Shown: one piece after another, positions 36,234 to 48,259 of the stretch | Position numbering within the stretch: position 1 is the first letter of the stretch | How the letters are laid out: each line of letters begins with the position of its first letter | Assembly: GCA_016717005.1 (NCBI GenBank) | Contig: JADJUF010000041.1 | Location: 186,001-250,000 of the forward strand | DNA length: 64,000 bases | Direction of reading: 5' to 3' | Source: Myxococcales bacterium | GTDB taxonomy: Bacteria > Myxococcota_A > Polyangia > Haliangiales > Haliangiaceae | The notes under the pieces: model-generated | Told to the model about the DNA's origin: nothing | The model's database searches: none | Seen by the model: the letters and a program-made list of their open reading frames with translations, nothing else | Translations under genes and position numbers: made by a program

Positions 36234-37616
36234 CTACCCCACCGCGCGCGGCTCGACCACCACGATGTGGTGCTTGCCGGCGGCGCTCGTGGGGATCTGG
36301 TCGAGGTACTCCCAGGCCCAGCGGACACCCGGCAGGTACTTGCCGATGAACTCGGCGGCGATCCGATCGAGGTGCGGCGAGATGCGCGCGCCCGCCTCGG
36401 TCATCACGACCCGGATCGTCAGGTCGCCGCTGGCGCGCTGGACGATCTGGAACTCCCGGGCCTCGTCATTGAGCGACACGAACAGGATGCTGAACAAGAG
36501 CCCGTTGACCGGCTGGCCGGCGCCGTCCCGCAGCGTGTCGGTGACGCGTCCGTCGATGGGACCGATCCGCGGCAAGGTGCGTCCACACCCACACGGCTCG
36601 GGCCCCCGCATCATCGCCCGGTCGCCGCCGAGGTAGCGGATCAGCGGCTGCGACAGGTTGTGCAGGTCGGTAACGGCGACCTCACCGATTTCACCAGGTC
36701 GCGCCGCGCGGACCGAGGTGCCCTCGCGCACGATCACCTCGACGATCATGGTCTCGGCTGACACGTGCAGGCCGTCGTGGCGATCGCACTCGTGGCCGAT
36801 CAGCATGACCTCGCGGCAGCCATAGCTCTCGAAGATGCCGGGCCCGAACGCCTTGACCATGTCGTCGCGGTCGCTGGGCCACAGGCGCTCGGCGCCGCAG
36901 ATGACCGGCAGATCGTCCCAGGTGCGGGCGCCGGTGCGGTTGACGTGGCGGGCCAGCGCCGCGGCGCCCTGGGTGTACGCGAGCATCACGTCGGGCCGGA
37001 CCCGGCGCAGCTGCGCGATCGCGTCGTCGAGCTCGGCCGGGCCCCGGCGCCCGCAGTCGACGTAGTGATCGCGGCGCAGCGTGTGGTCGAGCTCGACCTT
37101 CCACTTCTTCCAGCCGGTCGCCGGGGTCGCCAGCACGCCCCAGTAGTGGAACGCCTTGTTGCCGGGGCGGTACCCGGCCCAGCCGTAGCCGCGCCAGCGG
37201 GTCGCGTCGCGCCAGATCCGCGACTCGGCGTTGTAGCGCACGGTCAGCGGCGCCCCGGTGGTGCCGCTGGTGGTCTTGACCACGACCGCGTGGGGCGGGG
37301 CGTCGGCCATGCGCGCGTCGACGCTGCTGCGGGCCGCGGCCTTGTCGAGCACCGGCAGGCGCGCCAGGTCGCGCACGTCCTTGATGTCCTCGGGCCCGAG
37401 CCCCGCGGCGGCCCACAGCGCGCGGTAGTACGGCGTGTGGCGGTAGGCGTGGCGGACCAGGCGGCGCAGGTAGCCGGACTGGAGGTCCGCCAGCTCGGCG
37501 GCGCTCGCGTACTGCGTGCGCTCGAGCATGCGCCCGACGGTGTGGGGATCGCGGCCGCGCAGGCGCTCCCAGCCCGGATAGAGCACGTTGCCGAGGAGGC
37601 GACCGTACAGATCCAT
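36234..37616 (-). CDS. Phenylacetate-CoA ligase/CapK-like adenylating enzyme
   Basis: 460 residues. It starts MDLYGRLLGNVLYPGWERLR and contains the AMP-binding P-loop VVKTTSGTTGAPLTVRYN, then VDCGRRGPAELDDAIAQLRR, FESYGCREVMLIGHEC (adenylate motif region), QPLIRYLGGDRAMM and CGCGRTLPRIGPIDGRVTDT. These are PaaK-family landmarks. In polysaccharide and secondary-metabolite loci such CapK/PaaK-like proteins activate aryl or acyl acids, rather than degrade phenylacetate. The true substrate is unknown. It is divergent from the next gene with only 27 bp between start codons. Those two likely share a promoter region and function. Confidence 0.85.
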   Translation of the reverse strand: MDLYGRLLGNVLYPGWERLRGRDPHTVGRMLERTQYASAAELADLQSGYLRRLVRHAYRHTPYYRALWAAAGLGPEDIKDVRDLARLPVLDKAAARSSVDARMADAPPHAVVVKTTSGTTGAPLTVRYNAESRIWRDATRWRGYGWAGYRPGNKAFHYWGVLATPATGWKKWKVELDHTLRRDHYVDCGRRGPAELDDAIAQLRRVRPDVMLAYTQGAAALARHVNRTGARTWDDLPVICGAERLWPSDRDDMVKAFGPGIFESYGCREVMLIGHECDRHDGLHVSAETMIVEVIVREGTSVRAARPGEIGEVAVTDLHNLSQPLIRYLGGDRAMMRGPEPCGCGRTLPRIGPIDGRVTDTLRDGAGQPVNGLLFSILFVSLNDEAREFQIVQRASGDLTIRVVMTEAGARISPHLDRIAAEFIGKYLPGVRWAWEYLDQIPTSAAGKHHIVVVEPRAVG

Positions 37617-37643
37617 CGGCGTCGTAGTAGCATCGCGGCCCGC

Positions 37644-38741
<1,098 letters not shown>

Positions 38742-38847
38742 GCGCGCGCCCACCGTCGCACCGGTCGCACCGGTCGCAGGTTGTCGCACGCAGCGCGGTG
38801 AGCGCTGGTGAGCCACCGTCGACGCGGCACCGTGGTACGACCGGCCC

Positions 38848-41130
<2,283 letters not shown>

Positions 41131-41284
41131 CGCGGCCGGCGAGGTCCGGGCCGGTGCCCGACCGACGGCTTGCGCGCGCTGTGATCGCCGCTGGTTAGCG
41201 CATTGTTGCAACGGGGTGCGGGGTGCTGGTGTCGGATGCTGCAATAGGTGGGCACGCGCGCGCGTTCCTCACCGGGAGGTTCGC

Positions 41285-41872
41285 ATGCGTGCATCCGCGC
41301 TGGTCGCTGTCACCTTGCTCGGGCTGATGACCGCCGCCACGGTCGCGGTCGCCGACGATCAGTTCCACCCCGTGCCGGCCGCGCCCGGCCAGCGCGGCGA
41401 CCTGGCGCTGCGGGTCGTGGGCTACGGCCACGGCGTCCACGGCGAGATGACGGTCGAGGTCAGAAACGGCGGCGCCGACGCCGCGACGTTCGTGGCCAGC
41501 GGGCTGTACTTCCTGCCCGACGACGACGGCGGCGAGGCGCCGCAGCGGCTGACGATCGTCGGCGGCATCCGCGCCGGCAGCGAGGACGCGCCATCGGACG
41601 CGATCGCGGTCGCGGCCGGGACGACCCGCAAGATGCGCTTCGACGTCTACTGCATCGACGAGAGCCGCCACGCGCCGTCGTCGAGCCAGGCGTTCACGCT
41701 GGCGGCGAACCGCATGCCGCCGCGGCTGAGCGCCGCGATCACGGTCGAGACCGCGGCGGTGGTGGGGCGCCTCAAGCTGCGGGCCAGCGACGAGCAGCAG
41801 TCGTCGATCCAGTCGCGGGTGTGGCAGGCGCGCCGGCTCGCCCGGGCCCGCCTCCTCGGCGATCACCGCTGA
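41285..41872 (+). CDS. Exported hypothetical protein, 195 aa
   Basis: ATG at 41285 with GGGAGG 7 bp upstream. MRASALVAVTLLGLMTAATV is followed by AVADDQ, a Sec signal with a probable cleavage after AVA. The mature protein is beta-rich (LALRVVGYGHGVHGEMTVEV, FDVYCIDESRHAPSSSQAFT) and may be a small immunoglobulin-like periplasmic protein. The final 25 residues are Arg/Gln-rich. No family recognised. The 154-bp upstream gap should hold its promoter; none was assigned. Confidence 0.7.
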   Translation: MRASALVAVTLLGLMTAATVAVADDQFHPVPAAPGQRGDLALRVVGYGHGVHGEMTVEVRNGGADAATFVASGLYFLPDDDGGEAPQRLTIVGGIRAGSEDAPSDAIAVAAGTTRKMRFDVYCIDESRHAPSSSQAFTLAANRMPPRLSAAITVETAAVVGRLKLRASDEQQSSIQSRVWQARRLARARLLGDHR

Positions 41873-42075
41873 GTTCCAGCGGGTCTGTCGCCAGGCCCTC
41901 GCCAGGCAGGTGAGGGGGTACCCGAAGGTCCGAGGTCACGCCGGACCACGTCGTAGCTCGGGCAAGCCCCGACAGGGCCCACCCACGACGCGAGACTCCC
42001 GACGCGGAGGCCTGCGCTCGACCGAAGAAGTGACAGGCTGTGAGTTCAGCGGGGGCCTCGCCGCGGCCGCGCCGG

Positions 42076-45000
42076 TCAGGCGACGCGCAGGCCGCCGCCG
42101 TGGACCGCGACCACGCTGCGGCCGCCGCCGACCGGGCGGACCTCGACGGTGGCGCCGACCCGCTCCTCGAGGCCAGGCACGTGCGAGACGATCCCGACCT
42201 GGCGGCCGCTGGCGCGCAGCGCGTCGAGCGCGGCCAGCGCGGTGTCGAGCGTGCTCGCGTCGAGCGTGCCGAAGCCCTCGTCGACCAGCAACGTGTGGAC
42301 GGTGGCGCCGCCGGCGGACAGCGACGACAGCCCCAGCGCCAGCGCCAGCGACGCCAGGAAGCTCTCGCCGCCGGACAGGCTCGCGATCGAGCGGATCTCG
42401 TCGCCCATCTCGCGATCGATCACCTGCAGCTCGAGATCCTGGCGCGGCACCCGCTCGAGCTGGTAGCGCGGGGCCAGCTCGTCGAGGTGGCGGTTGGCGG
42501 CGCGCAGGAGCGCCTCGAGCGTGAGGCTCTGCGCGAAGTCGCGCAGGCGCTTGCCGTCGGCCGAGCCGCACAGCGCGTCGAGCTGCTCGAACGGCGCCGC
42601 GCGCAGATCGAAGGCGGCGAGCGCGGTGGCCGCCGCGACCCGGTGCGCCCGGGCGGCGTCGTCAGCGCGCCGGCGCGCGGCGGCGGCGCTGGCGCGCTCG
42701 GCGGTGGCGGCGGTGGTGGCGGCCAGCGCCGCGAGCCGCGCGGCCCAGGTCGGATCGTCGTCGTCGAGGCCCGGGTGCGCGGGGCGCTCGGCGGCCAGCG
42801 CCGCGGCCTGGTGCGCCAGCTGCTCGACCCGCGCGGTCGCCGCCACGGCGGCGTGGGTGACGGCGGCCACCCGGGCGCGATCGCGCCCGACCTGCTCGAG
42901 CGAGACCGCGAACGCGCGCTCGGCGGTGGCGACGTCGACGCCGGCGCCCGCGACCGCGCTGGCGACCGCGGCCTCGGCGACGATCAGCTCGGCGGCCGCG
43001 GCGGCCACGGCAGCGTCGGCGTCGGCGGTGCGCGCCTCGGCGGCGGCGAGCGCGGCGGCGGTGGCGGCGGCGGCGACCTCGGCGGCGCGCGCGGCGGCGG
43101 CAGTTTCGGCGACCGCGCGCGCGAGCGCCTCGGCCCGGACCGCGGTGGCCTCGCCGCCGAGCAGCGCCGCGCGCCGGGCCCGGGCCGCGGCGTGCTCGGC
43201 CGCAGCGTGCGCGCGCGCCGCCGCGGCCTCGACCTCGGCGTGCGCGAGCGCGGTCGCCGCGGCCGCCCCGGCGGTGTGCGCGGCGGTCAGCTCGGCGATC
43301 GCACCGGCGGCGGCGGCGGCGGCGGCCGACGCCGCGCGCCAGCGATCCACCGCAGCGCCGAGCTCGATCGCCAGGGCGGCCGGCGCCGTGAGGCGCGCGG
43401 TCAGCCCCGACGGCACGATCGCGGCGGCCACGGCGTGCGCCGCCGCGCGGGCCTGGCCGGCGAGGTCGCGGGCGCGCTCGGCGGCGACGCGCTCGGCGAC
43501 CAGCGCCTCGGCCGTCGCCCGCGCGCGATCGTGCTGCGCGCGCGCCAGCTCGTGCTCGTGCACCGCGGCCAGCACCTGCGCGTGGGCGGTCCCGGCGACG
43601 TTGGCGAGCGCGGCGGCGCGATCGCGCGCGGCGCGGGCCGCGGTCACGGCCGCCGTCGACGCCGCGGCGGCCTCGGCGACCCACGCGGTCGCGGCCGTCG
43701 AGTCCGGGGCCGCCGCCAGCAGCAGCTCGCCGGCGGCGCGCACGCGCGCGGCCCACGTCGTCGCCAGCTCGACGCGCTGGGCCGCGAGGCGATCGGCCTC
43801 GGCGGCGAGCGCGGCCGCGCGCCCGCGCTCGACCCCGGCGGCGCCCGCGGCCGCGGCGACAGCGGCGTCGGCCTGGGCCACGACCGCCGCCAGCTCGGCG
43901 GTCCGCGCCGCCTGCCCCGCGACCAGCGCGTCGACGACGGCGGGCGCCTGCCACGGGTGCGCGGTGGCGCCGCACAGGGCGCACGGCTCACCCTCGACCA
44001 GCTCGGCGCGCAGCTCATCGAGCCCGAGCGCGTGGCGCAGCCGGGCCGCGGTGGCGTCGGCCTCGGCCCAGGCGGCGCGGGCCGCCACCAGCGCCGCGCG
44101 CGCGCGGGCCTCGTCCGCCGCCAGCGCGACGGCGGCGCGCTCGGCGCCGGCGGCCTCGTCGACGCACGCCTGCCACGCCGCGGCCAGCTGGCGCGCCCGC
44201 CCGGCCAGCGCCGCGAGCGCGTCGACGGTGGCGGCGCGCTGCGCGCACGCCTCGAGCCGCGCCTGCGCCGGGGCCAGCGGCGCGTCCTGGGCGGCGGCGT
44301 CAGCGCTCGCGTGGCGGGCCCGGGCCTCCTCGACGGCGCGCGCGCTCGCGGTCCGGGCCAGCTCGATCTCGGCCAGCGCGCGCTCGGCGTCGTGCAGCGC
44401 CGGGGCGATCCGATCGAGCGCCGCGCGCGCGGCCGTCAGCTCGGCGCCACCGCGCGCCAGCTGGTCGAGCGCGTCGCGCAGCCGCGGCCACTCGGGCGCG
44501 ACGGCGCCAGCGGCGACCTCGGCGGCGACGATCGCCGCCGCGGCGGCGCGCGCGGTGGTCGCGGTGGCCAGCCCCGCGGCCAGCTCGGCCTGGCGGGCCG
44601 CCTGGGCCGCGGCCCGATCGGCGGCGGCCGTCGCCGCGGCGATGGCGTCGTCAGCCCGGCGCGCCGCGGCGACCACGGCGTCATCGGCCCGCGCCGCCTC
44701 GGCCAGCGCCGCCGCCGCCGCCACCTCGACGGCGCGCGCCTGGGACAAGGCCTCGTCGGCGCCGATCCGCGCTGTCGCCGCCGCCGCGGCCTGCGCCGCC
44801 GCCGTGGCCCTCGTCGCGCGCGCGCTGGTCGCGGCCGCCGTCGCCTGCTCGGCCCGGGTCGCGCTGGTCCGCCACGCCGACCACGGCGCGCGCGCGGCCG
44901 CCAGGCGATCGATCAGCGCGATCTCGGCCGCGACCGGCGCCACCGCGCCCTCGGCGGCGACCGCGTCGGCCGCCGCCTGCCGCGCCACCGCCACCGCCGC

Positions 45001-45813
45001 GCGCAGCTGCCGATCGCTGTCGCGCCAGCGCGCGGCGACCGCCGCCGCCTGCTCGGCGCCGCGGGCCGCGACCACGGCCTGGTCGGCGGCGGCGGCCTCG
45101 GCGTCGAGCGCGGCGCGGGCGTCGTCGTCGAGCACCGGCGCCAGCTCGCCCGCGGCCACCAGGCCGCGGCGCTCGTTGGCGATCGCGACGCCGCGGCGGT
45201 GCGCGGCGATCGACAGCGCGCCGTAGAGCGCGGTGCCGGTCATGCGCTCGAGCAGCGCCGCGCGCTCGCTGGGGTCGGCGCGCAGGAACGCCGCGAAGTC
45301 GCCCTGCGCCAGCAGCGCCGACCGACGGAACTGATCGAACGTCAGGCCGAGCGCGTCCTCGATCGCGCGCTGGGTCTCGCGGCGGGTGCCGCCGAGCCGG
45401 GCGCCGTCGTCGAGGCGCACCAGCGACGTCTCCTGATCCTGGAGCGCGCCGGTCGGCCGGTTGTGGGCGCGCCGCACCGACCAGCGCGCGCGGTAGCGCC
45501 GACGATCGCGGCCCTCGAAGTCGACCTCGGCCCAGCCGCTGCCGGCGGTCCGCCGCAAGAGCGAGCGGACGTCGGCGGCGCCGACCTGGGACGCGCGCTC
45601 GTGCCCGACCTTGAACGTGCTGCGGCCCTCGAGCCGCGGCGTGGCGTTGAACAGCGCCGCGCACATCGCGTCGAGCAGCGTGCTCTTGCCGGCGCCGGTC
45701 GCGCCGGTGATCGCGAACAGCCCGGCCGACGCCAGCGGCTCGGCGGCGAGGTCGAGCTCGAACTCGTCGGCGAGGCTGGCCAGGTTGGCGCCGCGGATCG
45801 CGAGGATCTTCAC
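42076..45813 (-). CDS. sbcC: Exonuclease subunit SbcC (Rad50-like ATPase)
   Basis: 1,245 residues from a GTG overlapping the sbcD stop (GTGA). N-terminal ATPase half: KILAIRGANLASL, Walker A ITGATGAGKSTLLDAM, Q-loop region RRSALLAQGDFAAFLRADPS. A very long Ala/Arg/Glu coiled coil is interrupted near residue 610 by the zinc hook GEPCALCGATAHPW (CxxC). C-terminal half: signature LSGGESFLASLALAL and Walker B VHTLLVDEGFGTLDA. With SbcD it forms the Mre11-Rad50-type nuclease that opens hairpins and processes double-strand ends. The Ala-rich coiled coil makes this one longer than the 1,048-residue E. coli protein. Complete. Confidence 0.94.
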   Translation of the reverse strand: MKILAIRGANLASLADEFELDLAAEPLASAGLFAITGATGAGKSTLLDAMCAALFNATPRLEGRSTFKVGHERASQVGAADVRSLLRRTAGSGWAEVDFEGRDRRRYRARWSVRRAHNRPTGALQDQETSLVRLDDGARLGGTRRETQRAIEDALGLTFDQFRRSALLAQGDFAAFLRADPSERAALLERMTGTALYGALSIAAHRRGVAIANERRGLVAAGELAPVLDDDARAALDAEAAAADQAVVAARGAEQAAAVAARWRDSDRQLRAAVAVARQAAADAVAAEGAVAPVAAEIALIDRLAAARAPWSAWRTSATRAEQATAAATSARATRATAAAQAAAAATARIGADEALSQARAVEVAAAAALAEAARADDAVVAAARRADDAIAAATAAADRAAAQAARQAELAAGLATATTARAAAAAIVAAEVAAGAVAPEWPRLRDALDQLARGGAELTAARAALDRIAPALHDAERALAEIELARTASARAVEEARARHASADAAAQDAPLAPAQARLEACAQRAATVDALAALAGRARQLAAAWQACVDEAAGAERAAVALAADEARARAALVAARAAWAEADATAARLRHALGLDELRAELVEGEPCALCGATAHPWQAPAVVDALVAGQAARTAELAAVVAQADAAVAAAAGAAGVERGRAAALAAEADRLAAQRVELATTWAARVRAAGELLLAAAPDSTAATAWVAEAAAASTAAVTAARAARDRAAALANVAGTAHAQVLAAVHEHELARAQHDRARATAEALVAERVAAERARDLAGQARAAAHAVAAAIVPSGLTARLTAPAALAIELGAAVDRWRAASAAAAAAAGAIAELTAAHTAGAAAATALAHAEVEAAAARAHAAAEHAAARARRAALLGGEATAVRAEALARAVAETAAAARAAEVAAAATAAALAAAEARTADADAAVAAAAAELIVAEAAVASAVAGAGVDVATAERAFAVSLEQVGRDRARVAAVTHAAVAATARVEQLAHQAAALAAERPAHPGLDDDDPTWAARLAALAATTAATAERASAAAARRRADDAARAHRVAAATALAAFDLRAAPFEQLDALCGSADGKRLRDFAQSLTLEALLRAANRHLDELAPRYQLERVPRQDLELQVIDREMGDEIRSIASLSGGESFLASLALALGLSSLSAGGATVHTLLVDEGFGTLDASTLDTALAALDALRASGRQVGIVSHVPGLEERVGATVEVRPVGGGRSVVAVHGGGLRVA

Positions 45814-47039
45814 GACGGCGCCTCGCTGATCTCGCGCTGCAGGACCTCGAACGCGGCCGCGATCGGCGCCGGCACGTCGCCGCCGTGCTCGCGTCGCCAC
45901 AGCCGGGTCAACACCTCGCGCGGATCGAGCTGCGCCAGCACCTCGGTCGCCCCGGCCTCGGCCAGGGCCCGGCGGTCGCCGCCGGCCTCGACGGTGATCT
46001 TGACCAGGCGCGGGTGGCGCTCGCGCACCGCGGCCTCGAGCTCGAGCCGCAGCCGCGGCGCCGGCGCGTCGAGGCGCACCCGCACCTCGAGGTACGGGCG
46101 CAGGTCGGGATCGCCATCGGGATCGTAGGCCGGGAGCTTCGCCAGCTGCGCCAGCACCTCGGGCAGCGCCGCCGCGCCGCGCCGGGGCACGCGCACCAGC
46201 TCGACGGTGCGCGGCACGCGAATCGTCCGAATTCCGGACAGCTCGCCGCCGGCCAGCTCGACCACGACCACCTGGTGGTGGTAGTCGGCCTCGCCCATCG
46301 CCAGCGGGATCGGCGACCCGGCGTAGCGGACGTGCTCGGCGCCCACCCGCTGCGCGCGGTGCAGGTGGCCGAGCGCGACGTAGGCCACGTCGTCGGCGAA
46401 CGCGGCGCCGCCGATGACCTCGGCGCCGCCGATGACGATGCGGCGCTCGGAGTCGGACGCCTGACCGCCGGCCAGGTGCAGGTGCCCCATCGCCACGAGC
46501 GCCTGACCGGGCTGGCGCTGGGCCCGGGCCGCCGCCAGCACCTCGGCGAACACCGCGCGCACCGCGTCGCCGCGATCGCCGTCGCCGGCCGCGAGATCCC
46601 CCGGCCGCAGGTACGGCACCGCCGCCACGATCGCGCCCACGGCGCCGGTGGCGTCGGGCAGCGCGACCACCAGCGGGGCGGTCACGACCGCGCCGTCGGC
46701 GGTGCGCGGCACCGCGCCGATCACCCGCGCCCGCACGCCGGCCAGGAGCGCCGCCGGCGCCGTCAGCCGCGCCGGCGAGTCGTGGTTACCGGCGATCGCC
46801 ACCACCGTCAGGTGCGGCCGCCGCCGGTGGGCCTCGGCCAGGAACCCGTACCAGGCCGCCAGCGCTGGGGCCGACGGGTTGCCCGCGTCGAACACGTCGC
46901 CGCTGAGCAACACCGCGTCGATCTGCTCGGCCTCGATCGTGTCGAGCAGCCACGCCAGGAACGCCGCGTGCTCCCGGTCACGCGGCAGGTCGTGCAGCGC
47001 GTGGCCGAGGTGCCAGTCGGACGTGTGGAGGAGCCGCAT
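45810..47039 (-). CDS. sbcD: Exonuclease subunit SbcD (Mre11-like nuclease)
   Basis: 409 residues. Metallophosphoesterase motifs are all present: MRLLHTSDWHLGHALHDLPR (motif I), VLLSGDVFDAGNP (II), VVAIAGNHDSPARL (III), LVAMGHLHLAGG and VAYVALGHLHRAQR (His motifs), and the capping segment VRYAGSPIPLAMGE. It is the catalytic Mn-dependent partner of SbcC for cleaving hairpins and DNA ends. ATG at 47039 is clear; its TGA overlaps the sbcC GTG, so expression is coupled. A divergent lipoprotein gene starts 164 bp upstream. Confidence 0.95.
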   Translation of the reverse strand: MRLLHTSDWHLGHALHDLPRDREHAAFLAWLLDTIEAEQIDAVLLSGDVFDAGNPSAPALAAWYGFLAEAHRRRPHLTVVAIAGNHDSPARLTAPAALLAGVRARVIGAVPRTADGAVVTAPLVVALPDATGAVGAIVAAVPYLRPGDLAAGDGDRGDAVRAVFAEVLAAARAQRQPGQALVAMGHLHLAGGQASDSERRIVIGGAEVIGGAAFADDVAYVALGHLHRAQRVGAEHVRYAGSPIPLAMGEADYHHQVVVVELAGGELSGIRTIRVPRTVELVRVPRRGAAALPEVLAQLAKLPAYDPDGDPDLRPYLEVRVRLDAPAPRLRLELEAAVRERHPRLVKITVEAGGDRRALAEAGATEVLAQLDPREVLTRLWRREHGGDVPAPIAAAFEVLQREISEAPS

Positions 47040-47203
47040 CCAACCTGTCCGTACCACGGCGATCTGATCCGGATTTCTCCCCGACGAGCGCCCCGGCCCC
47101 TCGAAAACCTGAGGGACGCCCGACGTCGAGGCCGTGTCGGAGCGATCACGGCGGCCCTCACGCCGCTGGCGCTCGTGGCCCACCCCTTGCTCTAATCGCC
47201 GCC

Positions 47204-47734
47204 GTGCGCGCCCTCCTGATCTGTGCCCTCGCCCTCGGGCCGCTCGCCGCCTGCGGCCTGTACAGCGACGACACCGGCTGCGATCCGATCCAGCGCTCGG
47301 ACCAGCTCGTGAACCCGGCCACGCTGGCGTGCGAGGTCCACACGGCGACCGAGGCCTGCGGCGCACCGCCGGCGGACCTGTCGTGGGGCGAGTGCGCCAG
47401 CGCGTGCCGAGCCCTGCCCGAGGCCGCGTGCCTGACCACCCCCGGCTGCCGCGGCGCCTACGACCACGACTGCTTCTTCGGCGTCGGCGCCTGCGCGCGC
47501 CCGACCCCGTTCCTCGGCTGTTACCCGACCGACCTCAACCTCGACAACGCCACCGGCTGCGCCGGCCTCGACGCGTGGAGCTGCTCGCGCCACGAGGCCT
47601 GCGTCGGGACCTACCGCCCGGCCGCGGCCTGCAGCGACGGCCTCGACCAGAACGGCGACGGCGTGGCCGACGATCCCGCCGAGTGCACGTTCGCGTACGC
47701 CCGCTGCGTGCCCGAGCCCGTGCTGGGCGGCTGA
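47204..47734 (+). CDS. Cys-rich lipoprotein, 176 aa
   Basis: GTG start, MRALLICALALGPLAACGLY with a lipobox Cys. The mature part has about fifteen Cys residues in motifs such as WGECASACRALPEAACLTTP and GAYDHDCFFGVGAC, likely forming disulfides outside the cytoplasm. Near the end CSDGLDQNGDGVADDP resembles the metal-binding Asp/Gly/Asn loops common in myxobacterial and other secreted proteins (MopE-like motif). I know no specific function. Transcribed divergently from sbcD, convergent with the next hypothetical gene (25 bp between stops). Confidence 0.7.
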   Translation: MRALLICALALGPLAACGLYSDDTGCDPIQRSDQLVNPATLACEVHTATEACGAPPADLSWGECASACRALPEAACLTTPGCRGAYDHDCFFGVGACARPTPFLGCYPTDLNLDNATGCAGLDAWSCSRHEACVGTYRPAAACSDGLDQNGDGVADDPAECTFAYARCVPEPVLGG

Positions 47735-47759
47735 CCGCCCGCCGACGCCCGCCCGAGGC

Positions 47760-48209
47760 TCAACCGACCCGGCGCCGGCGGTCGAGGCACACGTCGGTCG
47801 GCACCGCGCCGCGGCAGACGTGCTCGTCGACCGTGGCCGCCAGCGCGCGGACGCCGGCCGCGAGCCCGCCCCAGGAAGGGTCGCCGTCGTGGGTGAGCTC
47901 GATCAGGAGCGCCGCGCACAGCGACGTCGCCCACTCGACCGTGTCGAGCACCCGGCGCTCGAACCCCGGCGCGTCGTCCGGACCCATGACGACCGTGCGC
48001 TTCTCGACCGTCGCGCCGTCGGCGGCGACCAGCACCAGCCGCGCGAGGCGCTCGACCTCGAACACCCGGGCGTCGAGTCGTGAGACAGGGGCCTGTTCAT
48101 CCTCCACCACCAGCGCCGCGCGGCGATCGAGCCAGATCCGCAGACGCACGGCGGTGGCGACGCGACGCCAGGGCGTCGCGAGCGGCTGGGTCATGGCGGC
48201 GGCGTGCAT
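47760..48209 (-). CDS. Hypothetical cytoplasmic protein, about 149 aa
   Basis: Mixed alpha/beta protein with no signal peptide (VRLRIWLDRRAALVVEDEQA, VEWATSLCAALLIELTHDGD). No family recognised. Two ATGs are possible: 48209 (MHAAAMTQ) or 48194 (MTQPLATPWRR); neither has a strong ribosome binding site. It is divergent from the ABC-transporter fusion gene with 50 bp between starts. Confidence 0.55.
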   Translation of the reverse strand: MHAAAMTQPLATPWRRVATAVRLRIWLDRRAALVVEDEQAPVSRLDARVFEVERLARLVLVAADGATVEKRTVVMGPDDAPGFERRVLDTVEWATSLCAALLIELTHDGDPSWGGLAAGVRALAATVDEHVCRGAVPTDVCLDRRRRVG

Positions 48210-48259
48210 GGCGACCGGGTGAGCAAGCGGCAGGCCAGCGCCCGCGGTAGTGTCGCGCG

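Noticed and set aside
42040..46128. Long rightward frame opposite sbcC/sbcD
   Set aside because: Arg/Gly-rich shadow. sbcC and sbcD on the minus strand carry all catalytic motifs.
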